Below are positions 1 through 5,888 of a stretch of DNA of 6,087 bases, one piece after another (within the stretch, counting starts at the first letter, position 1; every line of letters begins with the position of its first letter). Source of the stretch: JAKEGK01 sp036507695. Its GTDB lineage: Bacteria; Pseudomonadota; Gammaproteobacteria; SZUA-152. A program made the translations under genes and the position numbers. Location: contig DATCIR010000201.1 in the NCBI GenBank assembly GCA_036507695.1, positions 1-6,087 on the forward strand, given 5' to 3'. Under the pieces are notes generated by a model that was not told the DNA's origin, did not search any database, and was given only the letters and a program-made list of their open reading frames with translations.

Positions 1-1
1 A

Positions 2-1420
2 GCGCCATTACTGGATAGCAATGAATCCACGGCGCTCTACCTGGAAACCAACCGGATTGACCTGAACGGCACACCGATTACTCGCGCGGATTTGACCACG
101 AACCTCATCCCCTACTTTGCGTTTCGCGCAACGGATAACCGGGCGCTCAACGACGCCACCCCATTTACGGATATCACGGCGCGCGTGCGTTATGAGAAAA
201 ACGGCAGCATTGTGGAAGACTGGCGCGTCTTGCCCTTGCCCAACGTTGGCGATGAGTACCTGGTGCCCCTGGCGAGTGAAACTCTTTCACTCTTTTGGCA
301 TCAGGCAACCCCCGTTGATCTGCAGGCGGTGCGCATCGAAGTCAGCGACCCTGCGGGCAATATCGCGCAACAAACATTCTCCTTTCGCGCCGATTTTTAT
401 GTGCCCGCGTTGGGCATCGGTGAGCCCGTTATTGAAGATATCAATCCCGTAAACGGCGTGGTCTTTTCGCAGCGCGCTTCCCTGCACAACGCCGAACTGG
501 ACACGATGACATATACCTTTACTAATCCAAGCTCCAAGGCGGTATTTGTGCAACCCGCCGATACCAGTGCGCACACCGTATCCCAAACAGTGGCGGAAGA
601 ATTGCGTAACCACCGGGTCACGAAAACCACGGCGGCGCAATGGCGGGTTGGACTGGCCGCATCGCAAGATTCGAATGGTTGTCCCGTTTTCGATGGACTA
701 AGCTGGCAGGAAGGCATCACGTCAATCCGGAACTGGAATGGCGCCAATTGGGAACAACGTTTCGCCAGCGACATCCTGTTCAGCCCCGTTGATGAAGAAA
801 TTTTTACCGACGATCTTGTTTCCTTACCAGCATCCTCGGCATGGGCACCGGCCGCCGATTTCGACACTGCCCACTCCACTGCACAAGCTGGTTCATTGGC
901 ATTCGAAGAAGATTATAAATTGTCTGTTCCATTAGGGGCGCCGGGATTAGTAGTAAATGCCACCGCCAATGGTGTGAGCTGCCCCGACCAGCGTCACTTT
1001 GACCAGCGCGAGGTTTACAATTATCTATCGCTGGCCGGTTATCCCCGGGACGAAGTCACAAACCAGAATCTGAGCGGCTTGCCGGATTTCAGCACGGCGG
1101 GTTTTACTGTGATTGTGAATGGCAACACGGCGGAACCGGTGCAACCAGTCAATGGCGGATGGTATTTGATTCCCGCCTCTGCGCAAGTGACCATCATCAA
1201 GCATGTCACCACGCCCGCGCTGACGGTCTATGAAGATGATTTTGCCATCGACGCTTCGTATACGATTCCCAGCCGCCGGGATTTGAGCATCTCCTGGTTT
1301 GTTAGCCGGGAACTGGAAATTTCCATGATTCATGACGCGGGTGAGACCAATATTCCGGACATGCCACAACGGCAAACCAGTACCGGCATTGGAACGGCGA
1401 ATTATCAGATCAATCGGTAA
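2..1420 (+). CDS. C-terminal part of a large unrecognised, probably exported protein (5' end outside window)
   Basis: The reading frame is open from the window edge (first full codon at 2) to a TAA at 1418-1420, giving 472 visible residues. A TTG at 92 could be mistaken for a start, but the frame continues upstream with protein-like sequence, so the gene is 5'-truncated by the window. I do not recognise the family. Residues about 38-135 alternate polar and hydrophobic positions, and a stretch near 113-120 (EVSDPAGN) resembles the edge of an Ig-like or fibronectin-like beta-sandwich. The rest is rich in Asn, Thr, Ser, Ala and aromatic residues and poor in Lys, with only two Cys (about 227 and 327, both followed by Pro). 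No transmembrane helix, lipobox or sorting motif is visible in this part. The composition suggests a periplasmic or surface beta-rich protein, which is inference because the signal peptide would lie upstream. It converges on rhlB. The 51-bp gap holds an 8-bp direct repeat (GCCAGCAT at 1439 and 1452) but no clear terminator hairpin. Confidence 0.8.
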   Translation, partial: APLLDSNESTALYLETNRIDLNGTPITRADLTTNLIPYFAFRATDNRALNDATPFTDITARVRYEKNGSIVEDWRVLPLPNVGDEYLVPLASETLSLFWHQATPVDLQAVRIEVSDPAGNIAQQTFSFRADFYVPALGIGEPVIEDINPVNGVVFSQRASLHNAELDTMTYTFTNPSSKAVFVQPADTSAHTVSQTVAEELRNHRVTKTTAAQWRVGLAASQDSNGCPVFDGLSWQEGITSIRNWNGANWEQRFASDILFSPVDEEIFTDDLVSLPASSAWAPAADFDTAHSTAQAGSLAFEEDYKLSVPLGAPGLVVNATANGVSCPDQRHFDQREVYNYLSLAGYPRDEVTNQNLSGLPDFSTAGFTVIVNGNTAEPVQPVNGGWYLIPASAQVTIIKHVTTPALTVYEDDFAIDASYTIPSRRDLSISWFVSRELEISMIHDAGETNIPDMPQRQTSTGIGTANYQINR

Positions 1421-1471
1421 TTTTTCCTTGCAACGTCCGCCAGCATGGATTGCCAGCATTGATTAGCGGGC

Positions 1472-2731
1472 TTAACGTTTTCTATGCGAATGTTTCTTTG
1501 GCGGCATTTTGCTTCCAGCAAAGCGTTTTTTAGGCGGGCGTTTTAACGGTGGATTTGGTTCGATCAACAATTCCGGACTAACGCTTTTGACGGGAATTTT
1601 ATGGCCAATGAATTCCTCGATCTCGGACAGGGAAAAGGAATATTCTTCGCAGGCGAAACTGATCGCATCCCCGGTGGCGCCCGCGCGCGCGGTGCGGCCG
1701 ATGCGATGCACATAATCTTCCGCGTCCTGTGGCAAGTCGAAATTAAATACATGACTGACTTCGGGAATATGCAAGCCGCGTGCGGCCACATCCGTGGCAA
1801 TCAATATCGGCAGCGTGCCTTCGGTAAAGCGTTTCAGTAGACTGCTGCGTTTCTTTTGCGGAACATCACCCGATAGCATGCCGGCGTCGTAGCCATTGGT
1901 GCTTAGATAACGCTCGACATCCTCGGCGACGCGTTTGGTATTAACAAATACCATGGTACGGGTCACGTCGTGCCCCTGCAGTAATCCCAGCAATAGCGAA
2001 ATTTTCTCTTCCTTCGCGGGGAAATAAACCGCTTCCTCGACCCTTTCCGCGGTGATCGTTTTGGATTCAATCACGACCTGCTTGGGATTATTCATGTGCT
2101 CATAGGCAAGTTCGGAGACACGAAACGACAAGGTCGCTGAAAACAGCATACCGAGACGATCTTCAGGTTTGGGCATGCGGCGCAGCAGGTAACGGATGTC
2201 GGCGAGAAATCCCAGATCAAACATGCGGTCGGCTTCATCCAGCACCACCACTTGAATCGCCTTGAGATTGAAAACATGCTGCTTGAAATAATCGATGAGA
2301 CGGCCGGGAGTACCAATCAGGATATCAACTCCGTCCTCCAATTGTTTGCGCTGTTGCTCATAACCGGTGCCGCCAAAAGCCAGCCCCAGGCGCAGCCCGG
2401 TATATTTACCGATTTTTTCCGCATCATTATGAATCTGGACTGCCAGTTCCCGGGTCGGCGCAATAATAATGGCCCGCGGCTGATTCTGTTTGCGATCGGG
2501 AGCGGCCGCCTGACGTAACAACCGGGTGTATACCGCCAGCAGAAACGCCACGGTTTTTCCCGTGCCGGTTTGCGCTTGTCCCGCCACATCGCGGCCATCG
2601 AGGGTAATCGGTAAAGTCTTTGCCTGAATCGGCGTGTAATGGGTAAAACCGGAATCCCGCAGGCTCTTAAGAAGCTGTTCAGGAATATCCAGCGCATTTA
2701 TCTCAAGTAAATGATTTTCGTTGGTAGTCAA
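1472..2731 (-). CDS. rhlB: ATP-dependent DEAD-box RNA helicase RhlB
   Basis: This 419-residue protein is about the length of E. coli RhlB (421) and shows the complete DEAD-box core. Motifs are the Q-motif region (F29, TPIQ 33-36), motif I AQTGTGKT 53-60, Ia PTRELA 92-97, GG 120-121, Ib TPGR 141-144, II DEAD 165-168, III SAT 198-200, IV around VFVNT 261-265, V ATDVAARG 312-319 and VI HRIGRTAR 342-349. RhlB-type stretches include DRKQNQPRA (79-87), GVDILIG (134-140) and QVVVLDEADRM (160-170). The tail from about 393 is Pro/Lys/Arg-rich, as in RhlB, and probably binds RNA. In the known family, RhlB unwinds structured RNA for RNase E and PNPase in the degradosome. Motif VI has Ala where E. coli has Gly (GRTARAG). 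The start is a TTG. An in-frame TAA lies eight codons upstream of it (codon at about 2756-2758), no ATG or GTG lies between, and starting later would cut into conserved sequence. No good Shine-Dalgarno is visible. The trxA gene often found beside rhlB is absent here. Confidence 0.95.
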   Translation of the reverse strand: MTTNENHLLEINALDIPEQLLKSLRDSGFTHYTPIQAKTLPITLDGRDVAGQAQTGTGKTVAFLLAVYTRLLRQAAAPDRKQNQPRAIIIAPTRELAVQIHNDAEKIGKYTGLRLGLAFGGTGYEQQRKQLEDGVDILIGTPGRLIDYFKQHVFNLKAIQVVVLDEADRMFDLGFLADIRYLLRRMPKPEDRLGMLFSATLSFRVSELAYEHMNNPKQVVIESKTITAERVEEAVYFPAKEEKISLLLGLLQGHDVTRTMVFVNTKRVAEDVERYLSTNGYDAGMLSGDVPQKKRSSLLKRFTEGTLPILIATDVAARGLHIPEVSHVFNFDLPQDAEDYVHRIGRTARAGATGDAISFACEEYSFSLSEIEEFIGHKIPVKSVSPELLIEPNPPLKRPPKKRFAGSKMPPKKHSHRKR

Positions 2732-2763
2732 TGCTTGTTCAGTTCTAATTTCAAGTTATCGGG

Positions 2764-2799
2764 ATTTTACACCAGGTTGAAACATAGCACACAGCTATG
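2764..2799 (-). promoter_or_regulatory. Candidate rhlB promoter with a 17-bp dyad over the -35 region
   Basis: Read on the minus strand, a TAAAAT (2769-2764, five of six matches to the -10 consensus) lies 32 bp upstream of the rhlB TTG. No good -35 hexamer sits at normal spacing. A perfect inverted repeat, CATAGC-ACACA-GCTATG (2783-2799), is centred near -34 relative to the start this -10 would give. A weak -35 replaced by a dyad suggests activator or repressor binding. This is inference from position only. Confidence 0.3.
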
Positions 2800-2937
2800 G
2801 AAATAATTTCACATGTAAACCAGGAATAATCAGGAAGGCTTGCTACTGCGGAATTAATCCAAATCATTTTACCTGTCATACCGTCAACTTGGCTGCGCAT
2901 AATAGTAGCACATAATCAGTACCACATACGGTTTTTA

Positions 2938-2986
2938 AAAGCCGCTATTCTGGCGGCGAATTGCGGATAATCCTGGTAGCGGTTTT
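2938..2986. terminator. Long-loop hairpin, possible terminator or structured RNA
   Basis: CCGCTA (2942-2947) pairs perfectly with TAGCGG (2977-2982). On the plus strand the stem extends to 10 bp through a G-U pair and three A-U pairs (2938-2941 with 2983-2986). The 29-nt loop (2948-2976) is much longer than in a standard intrinsic terminator. T runs flank both sides (TTTT at 2983-2986 on plus; CTTTT after the stem on minus), so it could act in either direction. It lies about 110 nt past the stop of the flavoprotein gene and could end that operon's transcript before rhlB. The loop length keeps confidence low. Confidence 0.3.
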
Positions 2987-3007
2987 GACTTGTTACCCGG
3001 TCAATAA

Positions 3008-3021
3008 TTGATAAAAATCAA
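3008..3021. promoter_or_regulatory. FNR/Anr-type binding site (perfect TTGAT-N4-ATCAA palindrome)
   Basis: The sequence TTGATAAAAATCAA matches all ten specified bases of the consensus bound by the oxygen-sensing FNR/Anr/CRP-superfamily regulators. The palindrome is certain; the binding is inferred. Its centre (3014.5) is about 283 bp upstream of the rhlB start and 82 bp past the stop of the flavoprotein gene. On the plus strand a TATATA/TATACC (3039-3046) follows, which would put the box near -37 to -41 of a rightward transcript running antisense to the 3' end of the flavoprotein gene. On the minus strand no good -10 lies at the usual class II distance. Confidence 0.5.
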
Positions 3022-3095
3022 ACACCTATCATAGCGTTTATATACCTGCGCCAGGCGGGACTGACTGACTTTTTTATTCGGGCTCTTCCGGTAGT

Positions 3096-4220
3096 TCAGG
3101 ACGCTTTTTTCAATGGCGCGGGAGGTTCATTGATGTGCAAAAAGAAACGATCCAACAGGATATGACGGCTGAGAAACCGGTTGCTCAGTACTTGCCGCGC
3201 CAGCGCGCGTTTGATGTGTGCGGGGAACCATGAATTTGGCGTCTGCACCGCACCAAAGCGCGTTATAAGCCTGTCAAGATAAGGCTGCAGATTGTGCTCC
3301 CGGTAGTCGCCATTGGCGTCCAGCACGACATCCGCCGCCATCAAACCGGATTCCACTGCCGGACGAATACCTTCACCACTTTCGGTATAAGCCAAACCAG
3401 CCGCATCCCCAATTAATAACACCCCATCACTCACCCGTTGCCGAACCGCGTGGCTATAGAGCAGGTAAGCATGTCCCTTGAGTTTTTCCGGCGCATCGCG
3501 GGGTATTTTTCCTTGCTGCTTAAACAACGCAACAAAGTCCGTGGCGCATTGGGAAATTTTCCCGGTGTCTTCCCGGCCTACCCCAATGTTCAAAAAATTT
3601 CCCTTGCGGAATAACCAGCCATAGCCGGATAAGTCCGGGTAAAAAAATAACTCCGGCGTATCAGCCTGTACCGGACACTCAGCCGCCTGTTGCGGGGTCA
3701 TTTCAAACTCTATTTCCTGGGCGGCCACCGCCCGTTCCGTTTTACCGACCCTGGCGCCCAGGTAACGCGCGACCGGACAAAAATGCCCGCCCGCGCCGAC
3801 CACCATCGCTGCCTCGATACTCCCGTTGATGATCCAGTGCGTATCACGGCGTTGCAGTTGTTGCAAAGGCTCGTTTAATTTTAAGCGCGCACCGGAACGC
3901 CGCAACAGGTAATCATCGAATTCGCAGCGCCGGATACCGTAGCTAACGGTATGATCATATTGATGATGAAGATAGGGTCCTTGCATAGCGCCGGTATGAA
4001 AGGCCCGTATATCCTGGCACACCCGGCTCTTGCGATAGTCATTAAGATCAAGCGCCAGCGCCTCAACCACCGCCGGTGTAATCCACCCGGCACAAACCTT
4101 ATCACGCGGAAAGGGGCTTTTATCCAGAACGATAACGTCCTTGCCGGCCGCTACCAGGCGTTTTGCACAGGATGAACCGGCGGGTCCGCCGCCCACAATC
4201 AGGACGCCGCATGTTTCCAT
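3096..4220 (-). CDS. FAD-dependent oxidoreductase, geranylgeranyl-reductase family
   Basis: This 374-residue flavoprotein starts at the ATG at 4220. The frame is open further upstream, but that extension is an Arg/Ala/Gln-rich shadow of the preceding gene, and starting at METCGVLIVGGGPAG puts the nucleotide fold at the N-terminus as usual. It has the Rossmann dinucleotide motif with GGGPAG at 10-15 and an acidic residue (D33) ending beta-2. It also has PFPRDKVCAGW (36-46), a stretch typical of geranylgeranyl-reductase/halogenase-like flavoproteins, VVGAGG (140-145), and the second FAD motif GDAAG (271-275) followed by GEGIRPAVESG (282-292). No signal peptide or transmembrane helix is evident, so it is probably cytosolic or peripheral to the membrane. 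Family members reduce isoprenoid or lipid double bonds or carry out related flavin oxidations; the substrate is not shown. The start overlaps the end of the upstream methyltransferase gene by 22 bp with only a weak ribosome site, which suggests translational coupling and a shared lipid pathway. The short basic end (KKAS) is unremarkable. Confidence 0.85.
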   Translation of the reverse strand: METCGVLIVGGGPAGSSCAKRLVAAGKDVIVLDKSPFPRDKVCAGWITPAVVEALALDLNDYRKSRVCQDIRAFHTGAMQGPYLHHQYDHTVSYGIRRCEFDDYLLRRSGARLKLNEPLQQLQRRDTHWIINGSIEAAMVVGAGGHFCPVARYLGARVGKTERAVAAQEIEFEMTPQQAAECPVQADTPELFFYPDLSGYGWLFRKGNFLNIGVGREDTGKISQCATDFVALFKQQGKIPRDAPEKLKGHAYLLYSHAVRQRVSDGVLLIGDAAGLAYTESGEGIRPAVESGLMAADVVLDANGDYREHNLQPYLDRLITRFGAVQTPNSWFPAHIKRALARQVLSNRFLSRHILLDRFFLHINEPPAPLKKAS

Positions 4221-5536
4221 GCTTGAGCGTCCCGGTTGATGTTGGCGTCGCCGGAATACAAATGCGCGCGCGTCAGCGGCAGGCTGTTGTTGCCAGGCCG
4301 CGAAAAAAGCACTTGAAACAGGCCGACATCGCCATTCAGAAAATTGGCCCGGGAGCCGGCAAGATAAAGCTGCCAAGTGCGATAGAAATTTTCATCATAC
4401 ATCCGGCAGATTTTTTCTTTGTGGCTCTCGAACCGTTGCAACCAGTGCAAAAGGGTTTGCGCATAATGCAAGCGCAGGTTCTCCACATCGAGAATATCAA
4501 AACCGCGGGGCTCGAAAACCTCCATCATTTCCCGCAGTGTCGGCGTGTAACCGCCGGGAAAAATATGCTTCACCAGCCAGGGATTCATGGGTTCCGCTTC
4601 CACCTGGCTGATGCTGTGCAGCAAACCCCGGCCCTGTCCGGTTAAACTGCGGTCGATTACCTCGCTCAGCTGCCGGTAACACGCGGTGCCTACGTGCTCC
4701 AGCATGCCCACTGCAACGAACACATCGTAAGTGCCGGCAATGTTCCGGTAGTCGTCTTCAATAAATTCCACCTGGTCCCGCAGCCCCATTTGTTCGACGC
4801 GCGTGTTCGCTGCAACGATCTGTTGATGGGAAACATTATAGGCCTTTACTTTTACGCCGAAATATTTCGCCATGTGCAAAGCCAGCGCGCCCCAGCCACA
4901 TCCCGCTTCCACGACGGTCTCGCCGGGCTGTAAGCGTAATTTACGGCACACATAATCCATCTTGGCAAATTGCGCCTGCTCCAGCGTGGCAGCCGGGTCG
5001 GGATAATAAGCGCAGGTATATACCAGATTTTTGCCTAGCCATAGTTTATAAAAATCATTGCCCACGTCGTAATGGTGATAGATATTGGTTCGCGCACGGG
5101 CCAGCGAATTATTACGTTGTTGACCAAGCGCCCTGGTCAATGCTTTTCCCAGTCCGCTTCTGTTGTGCAATTTAGGCCAGTAGAGATAGACGGTCGAGAT
5201 GAAATCAACAAGTTCACCTTCTATTTGCAGATCGCCAGCGCTGTATTCTTCGCCAAAGCTGAGTTTGGGATTTGTGATAAACCGCCATAATGCCCTGCGG
5301 TTGCGAAACACCATGCCGTACCCGGGTTTGCTCTCCGTAGTATATATCGACGTGGCATCGGGGAAAGTAACAAATATCGGCGGATCCCCCAAGTTGCGCA
5401 AGACTTTACGCATCAACCATTTTTCGAACGGTGAGGCAGCTGGAACGGTTTTGTCAGAATGTTTATTCGCCTGGGGAGCAACGGGCTTATTGGTTGAGTA
5501 AGGCTGCGTAATGAAATTGGTATTATCGGGTTTCAT
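4199..5536 (-). CDS. cfa: Cyclopropane-fatty-acyl-phospholipid synthase family methyltransferase
   Basis: This 445-residue SAM-dependent enzyme of the CFA synthase family (COG2230-like) would transfer a methyl or methylene group from SAM to cis double bonds of phospholipid acyl chains at the inner face of the membrane. The N-terminal lipid-binding domain (about 35-125) contains LSFGEEYSAGDL (92-103). The catalytic domain has HYDVGNDFYKLWLG (155-168) and the SAM loop EAGCGWGALAL (210-220). Residues matching the E. coli active-site and bicarbonate set are all present: C175 (TCAYY), E280 (MLEHVG), H307 and I309 (LLHSIS) and Y358 (HYAQTL). VLFSRPGNN near 409-417 matches the usual C-terminal end. 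The protein is about 60 residues longer than E. coli Cfa, through a polar low-complexity N-terminus (1-33) and a C-terminal tail (about 418-445). A GAGGTG ribosome site 5 nt before the ATG supports the start. The family also includes methyltransferases that make mid-chain methyl-branched or furan fatty-acid precursors, so cyclopropane formation is likely but not certain. Confidence 0.92.
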   Translation of the reverse strand: MKPDNTNFITQPYSTNKPVAPQANKHSDKTVPAASPFEKWLMRKVLRNLGDPPIFVTFPDATSIYTTESKPGYGMVFRNRRALWRFITNPKLSFGEEYSAGDLQIEGELVDFISTVYLYWPKLHNRSGLGKALTRALGQQRNNSLARARTNIYHHYDVGNDFYKLWLGKNLVYTCAYYPDPAATLEQAQFAKMDYVCRKLRLQPGETVVEAGCGWGALALHMAKYFGVKVKAYNVSHQQIVAANTRVEQMGLRDQVEFIEDDYRNIAGTYDVFVAVGMLEHVGTACYRQLSEVIDRSLTGQGRGLLHSISQVEAEPMNPWLVKHIFPGGYTPTLREMMEVFEPRGFDILDVENLRLHYAQTLLHWLQRFESHKEKICRMYDENFYRTWQLYLAGSRANFLNGDVGLFQVLFSRPGNNSLPLTRAHLYSGDANINRDAQAWKHAAS

Positions 5537-5541
5537 GCGTG

Positions 5542-5547
5542 CACCTC
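5542..5547 (-). promoter_or_regulatory. Ribosome binding site of the cfa-type gene
   Basis: On the minus strand GAGGTG ends 5 nt before the ATG at 5536, within a purine-rich run that also includes GGGACGAGG. This is the strongest Shine-Dalgarno in the window and fixes the start of the methyltransferase. It contrasts with the weak sites before rhlB and before the coupled flavoprotein gene. Confidence 0.75.
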
Positions 5548-5555
5548 GTCCCTTT

Positions 5556-5588
5556 TTGTTCTGAATTTGTTCTGAATTTGTCCTGAGT
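5556..5588. repeat. Three tandem 11-bp repeats in the cfa leader
   Basis: TTGTTCTGAAT occurs twice exactly (5556-5566, 5567-5577), followed by a third copy, TTGTCCTGAGT (5578-5588), with two changes. In the mRNA sense the unit is ATTCAGAACAA. The array ends 20 nt upstream of the ATG and abuts the purine-rich ribosome site. If the proposed promoter is right, it lies in the transcribed leader. An 11-bp period places each copy on the same DNA face, which fits cooperative protein binding. Binding as RNA repeats or plain slippage duplication are alternatives. Confidence 0.8.
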
Positions 5589-5675
5589 CGTACCGAATCT
5601 TTGTTGAGCCTAAACCGGGATTAGCATTACCAAAACCTGCTTTACGGCTTGGCAATGACCAACAGCTCACGCGTT

Positions 5676-5706
5676 ATTTTAACGCCGGAAAAACCGGTGC
5701 TGTCAA
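5676..5706 (-). promoter_or_regulatory. Promoter of the cfa-flavoprotein operon, MerR-like 19-bp spacer with central dyad
   Basis: On the minus strand a perfect -35 TTGACA (5706-5701) and a TAAAAT -10 (5681-5676, five of six) are separated by 19 bp, longer than the 17-bp optimum. The spacer contains CCGG-N5-CCGG (5685-5697), an inverted repeat centred at 5691, the exact middle of the spacer. A stretched spacer with a centred dyad is the known architecture of promoters activated by MerR-family regulators, which untwist the DNA. Transcription would start near 5669, leaving a leader of about 130 nt. No MerR-family gene is in the window. Promoter identity is fairly well supported; the MerR assignment is inference. 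Confidence 0.55.
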
Positions 5707-5728
5707 CTCGTCATGACGCAGCACTTAA

Positions 5729-5767
5729 GGAAACCTGTTATAGAACCCTGTTATGGAACCCTGTTAT
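5729..5767. repeat. Three tandem 13-bp repeats upstream of the cfa promoter
   Basis: Three head-to-tail 13-bp copies fill 39 bp without a gap: GGAAACCTGTTAT (5729-5741), AGAACCCTGTTAT (5742-5754) and GGAACCCTGTTAT (5755-5767). They differ at only two positions. On the minus strand each reads ATAACAGG followed by a TTTCC, GTTCC or GTTCT end. The array lies 22 bp beyond the proposed -35, at about -60 to -98, where an activator or repressor array could act. An AT-rich tract (about 5788-5812) lies beyond it. Confidence 0.85.
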
Positions 5768-5888
5768 AAAAAAGTGGAAAAGCTATCGCTAAATTATGTA
5801 TTTATATTAAACAACAGAATGGGGTTTTCATTGCGCTATCTCAAGGACTCAGCGTATTAGCCTCACATGCCGGATTACGCGGGGTTGA

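Larger units (their letters stand above)
2732..3095. other. 364-bp non-coding region between rhlB and the lipid-enzyme operon
   Basis: No convincing gene is present. Going right from rhlB, the region holds a candidate rhlB promoter with a short dyad (2764-2799), an AT-rich stretch without evident structure (about 2800-2935), a long-loop hairpin (2938-2986) and an FNR/Anr-like palindrome (3008-3021), followed by a TATATA at 3039-3044. Near 3061-3076 there is a short CTGA repetition and a T6 run. The region receives the end of the minus-strand operon and must start rhlB, so both a terminator and a promoter are expected. I cannot place either with certainty. Confidence 0.6.
5537..5888. other. 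352-bp control region between the permease gene and the cfa operon
   Basis: No convincing gene is present. From the cfa start outward it holds the ribosome site, the 11-bp repeat array, a possible leader stem (5608-5614 with 5641-5648), the promoter with central dyad, the 13-bp repeat array and an AT-rich tract (5788-5812). The last stretch (5813-5888) should contain the 3' end of the permease transcript. A GCGTA/TACGC pairing with a long loop can be drawn there, but I see no convincing terminator. Confidence 0.65.

Noticed and set aside
92..1420. TTG at 92 as the start of the first gene.
   Set aside because: The frame stays open to the window edge with protein-like sequence before it, and no ribosome site precedes the TTG. 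The gene is truncated by the window.
1421..1471. Bidirectional terminator between the converging genes.
   Set aside because: The repeated GCCAGCAT copies are direct, not inverted, and no stable stem with a T run is evident.
2751..2900. 49-codon minus-strand frame ending 19 nt before the rhlB start, a possible leader peptide.
   Set aside because: It has no Shine-Dalgarno at its first ATG, and its composition is unusual (three Trp and three Cys in 49 residues). It overlaps the candidate promoter and dyad. Coupling to rhlB is possible but unsupported.
3076..3095. Terminator directly after the flavoprotein stop, using a CGG/CCG pairing near 3079-3090.
   Set aside because: The stem would be only 3 bp, and on the transcribed strand it is followed by A residues, not U residues.
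4221..4376. 52-residue N-terminal extension of the flavoprotein to an upstream in-frame start at 4376.
   Set aside because: The extension lies wholly within the methyltransferase coding sequence, is Arg/Gln/Ala-rich like a shadow frame, and would push the Rossmann motif away from the N-terminus.
4163..4645. Long plus-strand open frame of 160 codons inside the cfa-type gene.
   Set aside because: It is antisense to a gene with full family motifs and gives no recognisable protein.
5655..5792. 45-codon plus-strand frame from an ATG at 5655 to a TAA at 5790-5792 across the cfa promoter.
   Set aside because: It has no good ribosome site, runs through the 13-bp repeats (not a multiple of three) and the promoter, and its product resembles no protein I know.
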